From the NCBI RefSeq assembly GCF_902499135.1, contig NZ_CABVPR010000002.1:62001-126000 (forward strand): a DNA stretch of 64,000 nucleotides, written 5' to 3'. Within the stretch, counting starts at the first letter, position 1. Every line of letters begins with the position of its first letter. A program made the translations under genes and the position numbers. Shown here one piece after another: positions 37,722 to 46,647 of this stretch. The DNA comes from Burkholderia dolosa (GTDB lineage: Bacteria > Pseudomonadota > Gammaproteobacteria > Burkholderiales > Burkholderiaceae). Below the pieces are notes generated by a model. The model saw only the letters and a program-made list of their open reading frames with translations, made no database searches and was not told the origin of the DNA.

Positions 37722-38093
37722 ATGGCGGACGAAATCTGGAATCGACTCGAAGCTTTTGCGCGAGAGGAGCTCGGCCGGCCGATCTTTGGCGGCGCGCTGA
37801 AACTGACGCCGGACAGCAGGCTCGAAGAAGACCTTCGCGTAACGGGCGTCGATGCCGTCGAGTTCATCGACAAATGGGCGGAGAAATTCGGTGTGGCCGC
37901 TCAGGGCTTTCCTTACAGCCGATACTTCGGGCCCGATAGTTGGGATGTCGTCGGATCGGTGCTGGGAATCTTCTCGAACCAGTATCGTGACCCGCCGCTC
38001 GTCCCGCTGACGCTTGGCATGCTGGCCGAAGCCATGCGACGCGGGCAGTGGGATACGGCTGAAATCGAGGCTGCGGCGCGCGATCGGCACTGA
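37722..38093 (+). CDS. DUF1493 (acyl-carrier-protein-like) protein
   Basis: A 123-aa acidic protein matching the DUF1493 pattern: an N-terminal helix, then LTPDSRLEEDLRVTGVDAVEFIDKWAEKFGV (about 28-58), which looks like the helix II region of acyl carrier proteins but with Asp-Ala in place of the Asp-Ser phosphopantetheine site. A prosthetic group is therefore not expected. Codon use is less GC-biased than the neighbours. In other genomes such proteins are found near contact-dependent or secretion loci, but no such genes are seen here. Confidence 0.78.
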   Translation: MADEIWNRLEAFAREELGRPIFGGALKLTPDSRLEEDLRVTGVDAVEFIDKWAEKFGVAAQGFPYSRYFGPDSWDVVGSVLGIFSNQYRDPPLVPLTLGMLAEAMRRGQWDTAEIEAAARDRH

Positions 38094-38154
38094 ATCCGGC
38101 CAGACTACGGCGAGCCGCCGACGCGGCTCGGCGTGCCGATCGCGCTCGGCGGCT

Positions 38155-38520
38155 TCAGCCCGAAACCGGCACTACGCGCACGGCCGTCCCGTAGCAGATC
38201 ACTTCCGTCACGCCCGCGCCGATTTCCGTCGAGTCGTAGCGCATTGCGACGACCGCATTCGCGCCGAGCTTGCGCGCGTCGTCGAGCATCTTGTCGAATG
38301 CGTGCTGGCGCGCCGTTTCGCACAGCGACGTATAGAGCGTGATGTTGCCGCCGAACAGCGTCTGCAGCGACGCGCCGATCGACCCGACGATCGAGCGCGA
38401 GCGCACGACGATGCCCTGGACGACGCCGAGCGAGCGGACGATCGTGTGATCCGGAAGATCGAAGGCGGTCGTGACGCGATCGGACGACAGCGTCTCGGCG
38501 GAGCGGGAGAATTCGGTCAT
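38155..38520 (-). CDS. YbjQ-family (UPF0145) protein
   Basis: A 121-aa protein of the YbjQ/DUF74 family: [31 protein letters not shown] at the N-terminal half and [35 protein letters not shown] at the C-terminal half. Family members form pentameric beta assemblies of unknown function, sometimes described as heavy-metal-binding. The gene is convergent with the DUF1493 gene and appears monocistronic. The 205 bp upstream of it, to the AraC gene, shows no feature I can name. Confidence 0.9.
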   Translation of the reverse strand: MTEFSRSAETLSSDRVTTAFDLPDHTIVRSLGVVQGIVVRSRSIVGSIGASLQTLFGGNITLYTSLCETARQHAFDKMLDDARKLGANAVVAMRYDSTEIGAGVTEVICYGTAVRVVPVSG

Positions 38521-38725
38521 GGTGGCGTACCGTGATGCGCGAGTGAGCGGATAGCGATTCTATCCGGAACACGCCAGGTGCCTGAGCCACGCATGCATGT
38601 GCACATGCTCGTACCCGCGGAGAACCGCTCGCGCTCGATCGATGCGACGGACTCGCACATCCCGGCAACGTCACGCCGTATTCACCGGCGTCGCCTCGCC
38701 GGCCCGGCGGCGACACGATGGACGA

Positions 38726-39670
38726 TCAACGCGTCGGATGCCGGTCGCTGCGCGGACTCACGCCGAAGCGCGCACGATACGTGCGCGAGAAATGCGACGG
38801 CGATTCGAACCCGCACGCGACGCACACCGACGTGATGCTCATGTCGGTCTGCTGCAGCAGTTCGCGCGCGCGATCGAGCCGCAGGTTCAGATAGAAGCGC
38901 GTCGGCGTGTCGTTCAGCGTCGCGCTGAACAGCCGTTCGAGCTGGCGCCGCGTGATCGACACTTCGTGCGCGAGCGCATCGGAGCCGAGCGGATTCTCCA
39001 TGTGCCGCTGCATCGTGCCGATCACCTGGATCAGCTTGCGGTTGTGCACGCCGTAGCGCGCGGCGATCTCGAGCCGCTGGCTGTCCGAGCGCTGCCGGAT
39101 GCGGCTGACGACGAACTGTTCGGAGATCGCCGCGGCGAGATCGGCGCCGTGTCGTCGGCCGATCAGGTCGAGCATCATGTCGATCGACGCGGTGCCGCCT
39201 GCGCAGGTGATGCGCCGGTCGTCGATCTCGAACAGCTCCTGCGTCGCGTTCAGGTTCGGATAGCGTTCGCGGAACGCGGCGAGCGCTTCCCAGTGCAGCG
39301 TCAGCGACTGCGATGCATCGAACAGCGCGGCTTCCGCGAGCACGAAGCTGCCGGTATCGATCCCGCCGAGCGTCGCGCCGTGCCGATGCTGGCGCCGCAG
39401 CCAGTCGCCGAGCGCACGGTCGTAGCACGCGAGCGGCTCGAAGCCCGCGACGACGAACACGGTGTCGACGCGCGCGACGTCCGCATACGCGGCTTCGGCC
39501 GCGACCGGGATGCCGTTGCTCGCGGCGACGGGCGCGCCGTCGGCGCTGAGCACGTGCCAGCGATACAGGTCGCTGCGAAAGCGATTCGCGACGCGCAGCG
39601 GTTCGACCGCCGACATGAAGCCGAGCGCGGAGAAGCCGGGCAGCAGCAGGAAATGGAAATCCTCGGGCAT
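38726..39670 (-). CDS. GATase1-like AraC-family regulator (possible CdhR)
   Basis: A 314-aa regulator with an N-terminal DJ-1/PfpI-like sensor domain (DFHFLLLPGFSALGFMSAVEPLRVANRF) and a C-terminal AraC DNA-binding domain (VSITRRQLERLFSATLN, then CGFESPSHFSRTYRARFGVSPR). The same architecture as GbdR, and the N terminus resembles CdhR, the carnitine-responsive activator of caiX-cdhCAB in Pseudomonas. I start it at the ATG at 39670; a TTG seven codons upstream (39691) is also possible. It lies 15 kb from the carnitine operon, so CdhR identity is a guess; control of the nearby amine genes is the alternative. Confidence 0.85.
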   Translation of the reverse strand: MPEDFHFLLLPGFSALGFMSAVEPLRVANRFRSDLYRWHVLSADGAPVAASNGIPVAAEAAYADVARVDTVFVVAGFEPLACYDRALGDWLRRQHRHGATLGGIDTGSFVLAEAALFDASQSLTLHWEALAAFRERYPNLNATQELFEIDDRRITCAGGTASIDMMLDLIGRRHGADLAAAISEQFVVSRIRQRSDSQRLEIAARYGVHNRKLIQVIGTMQRHMENPLGSDALAHEVSITRRQLERLFSATLNDTPTRFYLNLRLDRARELLQQTDMSITSVCVACGFESPSHFSRTYRARFGVSPRSDRHPTR

Positions 39671-39797
39671 CGGAGCGTGAGATGGAATCAACGATACGTC
39701 GCGCGTCGTGCGAGGCTGCGGCGCGAGCCGCCATGCGCTGCGCCGCCGCGCGACGGCCGAACGGTCTGCCGCAGATTATCGCGGGTTTCGCGCCGGT

Positions 39798-40760
39798 TCA
39801 GCGCGATTTTGCATCGCGCGCCGAGCGGCGCTGCGTGGTCGACGGCAGCTCGCCGAACTGCGCGTTGTATGCGTTCGCGAAATGTCCGAGATGAATGAAG
39901 CCCCAGTGCGCGGCCGCATCGGCGATCGACAGATCGGACTGCCGCGTGTCGAGCAGCATCCGCCGCACCTGCGCGAGGCGCAGCGAGCGCACGTAGTTCA
40001 GCGGACTGGTCTGCACGACGGACTGGAAGCTGTTCTGCATCGTGCGGCGGCTCACGCGCAGGTGCGCGCACAGGCTCAGGATGTCGACCGGCGCTTCCGG
40101 ATGCGCGATCACGTAGTCGTGCACACGGCGCACGATGTCGGCGCGGCACGCGTGCGTGAGGCGATGGGACGCGTCGGGCATCCGGTACGTGAGCAGATCG
40201 ACGAGCACGTTGCCGACGTCGCCGCGCAGCTCGGCCTGCGTGCGCGCGTCGCGCAGCGCGTCCGGCGCGGCGAGCGCGCGTTCGAGCAGCGTCGCGAGCT
40301 GCACGCCCGCGCGCATGCGCACGGCCATCGGCAAGTCGGTCACGCCGCGCCGCAGCGTGCGCTCGTCGACGCGCAGCCCGGCGGCGTCCACGATCTGCTG
40401 CATCAGCGCCGCATCGACGAGCACGCCGACCAGCGACATGTCGTCGGGCGAATGCAGTTCGAACGGTGCGCCGCCGCGCGCCAGCACGATCATCCCGCGT
40501 TCGATGCATGCACCGTCGAACGCGAACGTGCCGGCGCCGGTGAGCGGCATGCCGAACACGGTGTGACCGGCAGGCAGCCAGCCGCGCTGCGTGATCCGGA
40601 CGTTCGCGGTTTCCTGAAACAGCTGCAGGCCGTCGAGCGTCGCGTGCTTGACCGCGCTGCGATACGCGCCGGGGCCGATCTGGTCGTAGCGCTGGTCCCA
40701 GCCGCGCAGCGCTTCGGCATGCCGGTCTGCGTCGTCGAACGTTTGGTGAAACACCAGCAC
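39798..40760 (-). CDS. AraC-family regulator divergent from the amine dehydrogenase operon
   Basis: A 320-aa protein with an N-terminal cupin-like sensor region and a C-terminal AraC domain (ILSLCAHLRVSRRTMQNSFQSV, then DAAAHWGFIHLGHFANAYNAQFGELP). The second HTH has the unusual WGFIHLGHF in place of CGF..xSxF, as in EutR-type regulators. It is divergent from the aauB gene across 241 bp, so it is the best candidate activator of the aromatic amine genes. The ATG at 40760 has GGAGGCGC upstream. Confidence 0.88.
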   Translation of the reverse strand: MLVFHQTFDDADRHAEALRGWDQRYDQIGPGAYRSAVKHATLDGLQLFQETANVRITQRGWLPAGHTVFGMPLTGAGTFAFDGACIERGMIVLARGGAPFELHSPDDMSLVGVLVDAALMQQIVDAAGLRVDERTLRRGVTDLPMAVRMRAGVQLATLLERALAAPDALRDARTQAELRGDVGNVLVDLLTYRMPDASHRLTHACRADIVRRVHDYVIAHPEAPVDILSLCAHLRVSRRTMQNSFQSVVQTSPLNYVRSLRLAQVRRMLLDTRQSDLSIADAAAHWGFIHLGHFANAYNAQFGELPSTTQRRSARDAKSR

Positions 40761-41001
40761 AGCGCCTCCCGGTAGCGTGCAAACGGCGCAAGATTAAACC
40801 GGCCGCCCGGTCGGCGCAACAAGCCCGAGGGTTATTCCGGGCGCGCCGTTCAGAGGGCCGGAGCGCGCGCGCCGCGCGCGGCTTTCAAGCGGTTTTCCAA
40901 TATCCCGAATCGGCACGCACGCGTTGCCGGTCCGGGTGCTGACGCGATTTATTGTCGAACTACAGTCGCCCCACATCACACGATTTCCGACTGGAGGCGA
41001 C

Positions 41002-42159
41002 ATGAGGACAACGCGACGAGCCGCGGCGCTCACGGCGACGCTGGCGCTCGCTGCGACATCGGCCGGCGGCGCGCACGCAGCAGAGAAACCGGAAGAACTG
41101 GTCGTGCAGAAGATGCCGCCATGGCATCCGCACGAGGTCTACGTGGTCGACATCTCGATGCCGTCGATGACCGACGGACGCATCTACGTGTACGACGCCG
41201 ACGCGAAAAAGCTGCTCGGCCAGATCGACGCCGGCTTCGTGCCCGGCCTCGCGATTTCCCCCGATCACAAGACCAGCTTCGTCGCGACGACGTACTTCTC
41301 GCGCGGCTCGCACGGCGCGCGCACGGACGTCGTCGAACTCACCGACAACACGACGCTCGACCACGCAGGCGAGATCGCGATTCCGGCGAAGCACGGGCAG
41401 CACGTGCCTTCGCCGTACAACACCGCGTTCAGCGCCGACGGCAAGCGGCTGTACGTCGCGAACATCACGCCGGCCGCATCGGTGACGGTGATCGACGCGG
41501 TATCGAAGAAGGTGCTGTCCGAGATCGATACGGCCGCGTGCGTGCTCGCGTATCCGAGCGCGAACGACCGCTTCACCGCGCTCTGCGAAAGCGGCAAGGC
41601 GCTGACGGTCACGCTCGACGCGAACGGTCGAGAAGTGAAGCGCACGATGTCGGACGCGTTCATCGACGTCGATCGCGATCCGGCGTTCGTCAACGCGTCG
41701 CCGTATCGCGGCGGCTATCTGTTCACGACGTTCGGCGGCAACGTGCGGCGCGCGGACTTCGGCGGCGACCAGCCGTCGTTCGGCCGGCCGTGGTCGCTGC
41801 TGACCGACGCCGAGCGCGCGCAAGGATGGCGCCCCGGCGGCATGCAGCAGACGGCGGTGCACGCGAAGCTCGACCGCTACTACGTGCTGATGCACAAGGG
41901 CGATGCGTACTCGCACAAGGATCCGGGCACGCAGGTGTGGGTGTACGACCTGAAGGCGCGGCAGCGGATCGCGCGCTGGGATCTCGCGCAGCAGAAGGTC
42001 GACCCGCTCGTGTCGATCCAGGTCAGCAACGACGACGAGCCGCTGCTGTACGGACTGACGGGGACGTCCGACCTCGTCGTGATGGACGCGCGCAGTGGCA
42101 CGCTGCGGCACGTCGGGAAGCAGATCGGCAACACGTCGACGCTGCTCGTCAACCCGTGA
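41002..42159 (+). CDS. aauB: Aromatic amine/methylamine dehydrogenase large (heavy) subunit
   Basis: A 385-aa periplasmic beta-propeller. Signal peptide about 1-27 (ending GGAHAAE). The mature protein has the heavy-subunit pattern: HEVYVVDISMPSMTDGRIYVYDAD, SFVATTYFSRGSHGARTDVV and HKDPGTQVWVYDLKARQRIARW. It forms the scaffold for the TTQ light subunit two genes downstream. Gene order B-E-D-A matches aau of Alcaligenes faecalis rather than the longer mau clusters. The ATG has CTGGAGG upstream. Aromatic amine rather than methylamine as substrate is inferred from order and the linked aldehyde dehydrogenase. Confidence 0.92.
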   Translation: MRTTRRAAALTATLALAATSAGGAHAAEKPEELVVQKMPPWHPHEVYVVDISMPSMTDGRIYVYDADAKKLLGQIDAGFVPGLAISPDHKTSFVATTYFSRGSHGARTDVVELTDNTTLDHAGEIAIPAKHGQHVPSPYNTAFSADGKRLYVANITPAASVTVIDAVSKKVLSEIDTAACVLAYPSANDRFTALCESGKALTVTLDANGREVKRTMSDAFIDVDRDPAFVNASPYRGGYLFTTFGGNVRRADFGGDQPSFGRPWSLLTDAERAQGWRPGGMQQTAVHAKLDRYYVLMHKGDAYSHKDPGTQVWVYDLKARQRIARWDLAQQKVDPLVSIQVSNDDEPLLYGLTGTSDLVVMDARSGTLRHVGKQIGNTSTLLVNP

Positions 42160-42166
42160 GGCCGCG

Positions 42167-42733
42167 ATGACGATCGATCCTGTAATCGCCACCAGTGCGC
42201 AGGCCGGCGCGGCCGCCGCCGTCCTGCTCGGCGCGTTGGCGAAGCTGCGTGCGCCGGCCGCGTTTCGCGACGCGCTGGCCGGCTACCGTCTGCTGCCCGA
42301 CGTGCTGGTCGCGCCGGCCGCATTCGCGCTTCCGCTTGCGGAAGCGCTCGGCGCCGCCGCGCTGCTGTTCCGCGACACGCGGACAGCGGCCGCGTTCGGG
42401 CTGATCGCGCTGCTGCTCGCGTTCGCGGCGGCGCTCGCGACCAACATCGTGCGCGGCCGCACCGACATCGATTGCGGCTGCACCGGTTTCGCCGCCGGAC
42501 GCGCGGCATCGAACGCGGACGCGCCGCGCCGCATCGGCTGGCTGCATGTCGGCCGCGTGCTGCTGCTCGTCGCGCTCGTCGCGACCGCGCTGTTCGAGCC
42601 CGACCCACGCGCCGTCGTGTGGTTCGACTATCTGACGCTGTTCTTTTCCGTACCGCTGATCGTTTGCGCGCTGCTCGCCGTCGACGGGCTGCTCGCGAAC
42701 GCGCCGCGCCTGACCGCTATGAGGAAATCATGA
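42167..42733 (+). CDS. aauE: MauE-like membrane protein for light-subunit maturation
   Basis: A 188-aa inner-membrane protein of the MauE/DoxX-like methylamine utilisation family, with about four hydrophobic helices. The paired cysteines Cys103/Cys105 (DIDCGCTGF) after helix 3 are the conserved redox pair. MauE acts with MauD in forming the six disulfides of the light subunit in the periplasm. It starts 7 bp after aauB and overlaps aauD by 4 bp (ATGA), so translation is coupled. Confidence 0.9.
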   Translation: MTIDPVIATSAQAGAAAAVLLGALAKLRAPAAFRDALAGYRLLPDVLVAPAAFALPLAEALGAAALLFRDTRTAAAFGLIALLLAFAAALATNIVRGRTDIDCGCTGFAAGRAASNADAPRRIGWLHVGRVLLLVALVATALFEPDPRAVVWFDYLTLFFSVPLIVCALLAVDGLLANAPRLTAMRKS

Positions 42734-43365
42734 TGCAAACCGCTCTCGCCGTTTCCACCGCCCTGCTGTGGGTTGCCGTCGTCGCGCTCGGCGCGATCTG
42801 TGTCGCGCTGGTACGCCAGATCGGCATCCTGTACGAACGCATCATGCCGGCCGGCGCGCTGATGATCGACAAAGGGCCGGCCGTCGGCGCGATCGCGCCG
42901 ACGTTCGAGCTGACCGACATTCGCGGCACGCGCGTGAAGGTCGGCGGCATCGACGCGTCGGGCCGCTCGACGCTGCTGTTCTTCCTGTCGCCGACGTGCC
43001 CGGTGTGCAAGAAGCTGCTGCCGCTGCTGCCGTCGCTGCAGGCGAGCGAAACGACGCCGGTCGACATCGTGCTCGCGAGCGACGGCGATCGCGACGAGCA
43101 TGCGCGCTTCGCGCAGCAGCACGACGTCGCGCGCTTCCCGTACGTGCTGTCGCAGGAGCTCGGCCTCGCGTATCAGATCGGCAAGCTGCCGTATGCGGTG
43201 CTGCTCGACGAGACCGGCACGGTGCGCGCGAAAGGACTCGTCAACACGCGCGAGCATCTGGAGAGCCTGTTCGAAGCGAAGGAGCGCGGCGTCGCGTCGC
43301 TCCAGCAGTTCGTGCACGGCGATCGCAGCGGCCATGGCCACGAAGAGCACGCGCAGCACGCGTGA
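42730..43365 (+). CDS. aauD: MauD-like thioredoxin-fold disulfide protein
   Basis: A 211-aa membrane-anchored thioredoxin-like protein. N-terminal anchor helix about 5-28, thioredoxin fold from about 55, active site Cys90-Pro-Val-Cys93 (SPTCPVCKK), and the cis-Pro region LPYAVLLDE. The His-rich tail HGDRSGHGHEEHAQHA could bind metal. MauD family proteins are required for folding of the TTQ subunit. Two adjacent ATG codons (42730 and 42733) are possible; the first overlaps the aauE stop. Confidence 0.92.
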   Translation: MMQTALAVSTALLWVAVVALGAICVALVRQIGILYERIMPAGALMIDKGPAVGAIAPTFELTDIRGTRVKVGGIDASGRSTLLFFLSPTCPVCKKLLPLLPSLQASETTPVDIVLASDGDRDEHARFAQQHDVARFPYVLSQELGLAYQIGKLPYAVLLDETGTVRAKGLVNTREHLESLFEAKERGVASLQQFVHGDRSGHGHEEHAQHA

Positions 43366-43403
43366 GCGGCCGAACCTTTTCAACGTCACGGGAGGACAAC
43401 GAG

Positions 43404-43955
43404 ATGGGGCTGTTTGATTCATGGTTCGAGCGCTCCGCGCGCGGCGTCGCGCAGCACAGCTCGCGACGCAGTGCGATGGCGAAGCTCGGCAGGGTGCTCG
43501 TCGGATCCGCGATGCTGCCGCTGCTGCCCGTCGATCGCACCGCGTATGCGGCCGATGCGGCGTCCGGCGCGTCGAGCGCCGGCGGCGGCGGCGGCGCCGC
43601 GCCGGGCGCAAGCGACGACCCGACGAGCTGCGACTACTGGAAATACTGCGCGATCGACGGCTGGCTGTGCAGCTGCTGCGGCGGCACGTCGAGCAGTTGC
43701 CCGCCCGGCACGACGCCGTCGCCGATCACGTGGATCGGCACGTGCCGCAATCCGCACGACGGTTCCGACTACATCGTGTCGTACAACGATTGCTGCGGCA
43801 AGACGTCGTGCGGCAAGTGCTTCTGCAACCGCAACGAACGCGAGAAGCCGCTGTACAAGCTGTCGCTGAACAACGACATCAACTGGTGCATGGCGAACGG
43901 CAACTCGAACTATCACTGTTCGGTGTCGGTCCTGCTGGGAGCGGCAAAGCAATGA
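43404..43955 (+). CDS. aauA: Aromatic amine dehydrogenase light subunit (TTQ subunit)
   Basis: A 183-aa catalytic subunit. The two tryptophans that form tryptophan tryptophylquinone correspond to Trp110 (ITWIGTC) and Trp161 (DINWC), by alignment with Trp57/Trp108 of Paracoccus MADH. The active-site base Asp is Asp129 in YNDCCGK. About a dozen cysteines (CDYWKYC, CSCCGG, CGKCFC) form the disulfide network. The N terminus carries a twin-arginine-type signal (SSRRSAMAKLG) ending near AYAAD, as in MADH light chains. GGGAGGACAA precedes the ATG. It overlaps the cytochrome c gene by 4 bp. Confidence 0.95.
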   Translation: MGLFDSWFERSARGVAQHSSRRSAMAKLGRVLVGSAMLPLLPVDRTAYAADAASGASSAGGGGGAAPGASDDPTSCDYWKYCAIDGWLCSCCGGTSSSCPPGTTPSPITWIGTCRNPHDGSDYIVSYNDCCGKTSCGKCFCNRNEREKPLYKLSLNNDINWCMANGNSNYHCSVSVLLGAAKQ

Positions 43956-44452
43956 AGACGATCAACGCAGCGAGGTTGGCGGGCGCGTGCATGGCTGTGG
44001 CCGCCGCGCTCGTTTGGTCAGGGGCGGCCGATGCGCAGCAGGCCGTGCGCTATCCGGTGGGCAAGAGCATGTTCGATGCGCAATGCGCGGTGTGTCATCA
44101 GGCGGGCGGCAAGGGGCAGGACGGCCTCGCGCCGCCGCTGACCGAGTATCCGGGCAAGTACGCGAGCATCGAGCAGGGCCGCGCGCAGCTCGTCGCGACG
44201 CTGCTGCACGGGATGTTCGGCGAGATCACGGTGCGCGACAAGCGCTACAACTTCAAGATGCCGTCGTTTGCGAGCGCGAGCGACGACGATATCGCGCACG
44301 TGCTGAACTACATCGTGTTCGATCTCGGCGCGCAGCACGGCGACGCGAAGCCGTTCACGGCCGCCGAGATTCGCGCGGGCCGCGCGAAGGAGATGGAAGG
44401 CGCGGCCGTGCATGCGCAGCGCGCGGTCGTAACGAAGGGGCTCGGGCTGTGA
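43952..44452 (+). CDS. Periplasmic monoheme cytochrome c (amine dehydrogenase electron acceptor)
   Basis: A 166-aa exported cytochrome c with signal peptide about 1-29 (ADAQQ). Single heme site Cys45-x-x-Cys48-His49 (CAVCH) and probable Met ligand in NFKMPSF. The start overlaps the aauA stop. A small monoheme cytochrome in the same position (orf-2) is known in the Alcaligenes aau cluster, so electron acceptance from the TTQ enzyme is likely. No azurin or amicyanin gene is seen nearby. Confidence 0.9.
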   Translation: MKTINAARLAGACMAVAAALVWSGAADAQQAVRYPVGKSMFDAQCAVCHQAGGKGQDGLAPPLTEYPGKYASIEQGRAQLVATLLHGMFGEITVRDKRYNFKMPSFASASDDDIAHVLNYIVFDLGAQHGDAKPFTAAEIRAGRAKEMEGAAVHAQRAVVTKGLGL

Positions 44453-44970
44453 CTGCGGTATGCGCACCGGGCCGCGGTCGAGCGGCGCGGCGCTTCGGCC
44501 GGCGCGTGACGGCACGGCGTCTGTTCGCCGCTGCGTTCGTGTGCGCGATGGTTGCGCGCGCACATGCGGGCGACGTCGCGAACGTCGCCGACGCTGCGCT
44601 CGCGCAGCAGCATTGGGTGCTGAACTGCATGGGCTGTCACACGGCAACGGGCGGCGGCATTCCCGGCAAGGTGCCGCCGCTCGCGAATTCGCTCGGCTAT
44701 TTCACGCATTTGCCGGCCGGCCGCGAGTACGTGATGCGCGTGCCCGGCGCGTCGAATTCGGCGCTGTCCGACCGGGAACTGGCCGACGTGCTGAACTGGG
44801 TGCTGACGACGATGAATCGCGATGCGCTGCCGCACGACTTCAAGCCGTACACGGCCGACGAGATCGCCGCGCATCGCCGTCCCGCGTTGGCCGACGTCGC
44901 GACCGTGCGTGCGCGGCTCGTACGCGCGTTGCACGAACGCGGAATCGACGGCGTCGCCGAACGCTACTGA
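44449..44970 (+). CDS. Second periplasmic monoheme cytochrome c
   Basis: A 173-aa cytochrome c-like protein. It starts at a GTG overlapping the previous stop codon (GTGA). The signal-type hydrophobic segment (LFAAAFVCAMVARAHA) ends near residue 40, and the heme motif is Cys60-Met-Gly-Cys63-His64. The axial Met is probably in YVMRVPG. The N terminus before the hydrophobic segment is unusually Arg-rich (GRGRAARRFGRRVTARR), so a later internal start is possible. It probably relays electrons with the upstream cytochrome. Confidence 0.86.
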   Translation: MTAVCAPGRGRAARRFGRRVTARRLFAAAFVCAMVARAHAGDVANVADAALAQQHWVLNCMGCHTATGGGIPGKVPPLANSLGYFTHLPAGREYVMRVPGASNSALSDRELADVLNWVLTTMNRDALPHDFKPYTADEIAAHRRPALADVATVRARLVRALHERGIDGVAERY

Positions 44971-45008
44971 ACAACGATCGACTCTGACCGACTCGAGGAA
45001 GAACGAAC

Positions 45009-46514
45009 ATGGAGACGAACGACAACTTTCCGCTGCTCGACGCAACGCGTGCATTCGTCGGGAAGCCGAAACGCATGCTGATCGGCGCCGAGTGGAGCGA
45101 CGCCGCGTCGGGACGCACGATCGACGTCGTGAACCCGGCCGACGGCAGCACGCTCGCGCGTGTGCCCGAAGCGGACGAGCATGACGTGCAGCGCGCGGTC
45201 GCCGCCGCGCGACGCGCATTGGACGCAGGGCCGTGGCGCACCGCGAAGACGACCGACCGCGAGCGTCTGCTGCTGACGCTCGCCGATCTGATCGACGCGA
45301 ACGCGCGCGAGCTCGCCGAGATCGAATCGCTCGACAACGGCAAGCCGGTGACGGTTGCGCAAGGGCTCGGCGTCGCGATGGCCGCGCACTGCTTTCGCTA
45401 CATGGCCGGCTGGGCGACCAAGATCGAGGGCAGCGTGATCGATGCCGGCATGCCGTACCTGCCGGGCAGCGAGACGTTCACGTATACGCGCAAGGAGCCG
45501 GTGGGCGTGGTCGGCGCGATCATTCCGTGGAATTTCCCGCTGCTGATGGCTGCATGGAAGCTCGCGCCCGCGCTCGCGACCGGCTGCACGGTCGTGCTGA
45601 AGCCGGCCGAGGACACGCCGTTGAGCGCGCTGCGGCTCGGCGAACTGATCCGCGACGCCGGCTTCCCGGACGGCGTCGTCAATATCGTGACCGGCTACGG
45701 TCATACGGCCGGCGCCGCGCTGTCGCGCGATCCGCGCATCGACAAGATCGCGTTCACTGGCTCGACGCAGACCGGCAAGGCGATCGGCCATGCGGCGCTC
45801 GACAACATGACGCGGATGTCGCTCGAGCTCGGCGGCAAGTCGCCGGTGATCGTGCTACCCGACGTCGACGTCGACAAGGCGGCCGACGGCATCGCGAATG
45901 CGATCTTCTTCAACCAGGGGCAGGTGTGCACGGCCGGCTCGCGCGCGTACGTGCACGCGACAGTGTTCGACCGCGTGATCGAGCGCGTCGCGCAGATCGC
46001 GGCCGGCCTGAAGATCGGCCCCGGCATGGATCCCGCCACGCAGATCGGGCCGCTCGTGTCCGCGAAGCAGCGTGCGCGCGTGTGCGACTACATCGCGTCC
46101 GGATTCGACGACGGCGCACGCGCGATCGCAGGCGGCCGCGCGCTCGACGGCGCCGGCTTCTTCGTCGAGCCGACCGTGCTGGTCGATACGACGCATGCGA
46201 TGCGCGTCGTGCGCGAGGAGATCTTCGGGCCGGTGCTCGTTGCGATGCCGTTCGACGACGTCGATACGGCCGTGCAGCTCGCGAACGACACGCCGTACGG
46301 ACTCGGCGCGAGCATCTGGTCGAACGATCTGTCGGCGATTCACAAGCTCGTGCCGCGCATCGCGGCGGGCACCGTGTGGGTGAACTGCCATTCGCTGCTC
46401 GACAACGCGATGCCGTTCGGCGGGATGAAGCAGTCGGGCTTCGGCCGCGAACTCGGGCGCGCGGTGATCGACCAGTACACGGAAACGAAGTCGGTGATGA
46501 TGAACTACGCGTAA
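45009..46514 (+). CDS. Aldehyde dehydrogenase, probably phenylacetaldehyde dehydrogenase
   Basis: A 501-aa NAD(P)+-dependent ALDH with general base Glu273 (LELGGKSP) and catalytic Cys307 (GQVCTAG). It resembles FeaB/StyD-type phenylacetaldehyde dehydrogenases over its length. It lies 38 bp after the second cytochrome in the amine operon, where it would oxidise the arylacetaldehyde formed by the TTQ enzyme to an arylacetic acid. A GAGGAAGAACGA site precedes the ATG. The exact aldehyde cannot be fixed from sequence. Confidence 0.92.
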   Translation: METNDNFPLLDATRAFVGKPKRMLIGAEWSDAASGRTIDVVNPADGSTLARVPEADEHDVQRAVAAARRALDAGPWRTAKTTDRERLLLTLADLIDANARELAEIESLDNGKPVTVAQGLGVAMAAHCFRYMAGWATKIEGSVIDAGMPYLPGSETFTYTRKEPVGVVGAIIPWNFPLLMAAWKLAPALATGCTVVLKPAEDTPLSALRLGELIRDAGFPDGVVNIVTGYGHTAGAALSRDPRIDKIAFTGSTQTGKAIGHAALDNMTRMSLELGGKSPVIVLPDVDVDKAADGIANAIFFNQGQVCTAGSRAYVHATVFDRVIERVAQIAAGLKIGPGMDPATQIGPLVSAKQRARVCDYIASGFDDGARAIAGGRALDGAGFFVEPTVLVDTTHAMRVVREEIFGPVLVAMPFDDVDTAVQLANDTPYGLGASIWSNDLSAIHKLVPRIAAGTVWVNCHSLLDNAMPFGGMKQSGFGRELGRAVIDQYTETKSVMMNYA

Positions 46515-46647
46515 GCGCAGCGGCACGCGCGCGTGCTTGGCGTGTCGGGCCGCGCCGCGCACCGACGCACGGACGTACCGATGCGTACGCAACGAATCGT
46601 GTGTAAAGCACACGCGACACGAACGCGATCGATCAGGGGGATGACCG

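Noticed and set aside
41002-44970. Methylamine dehydrogenase (mau) cluster
   Set aside because: No mauF, mauG, mauC (amicyanin), mauL/M/N; gene order B-E-D-A-cytochrome plus an arylaldehyde dehydrogenase fits the aromatic amine type better.
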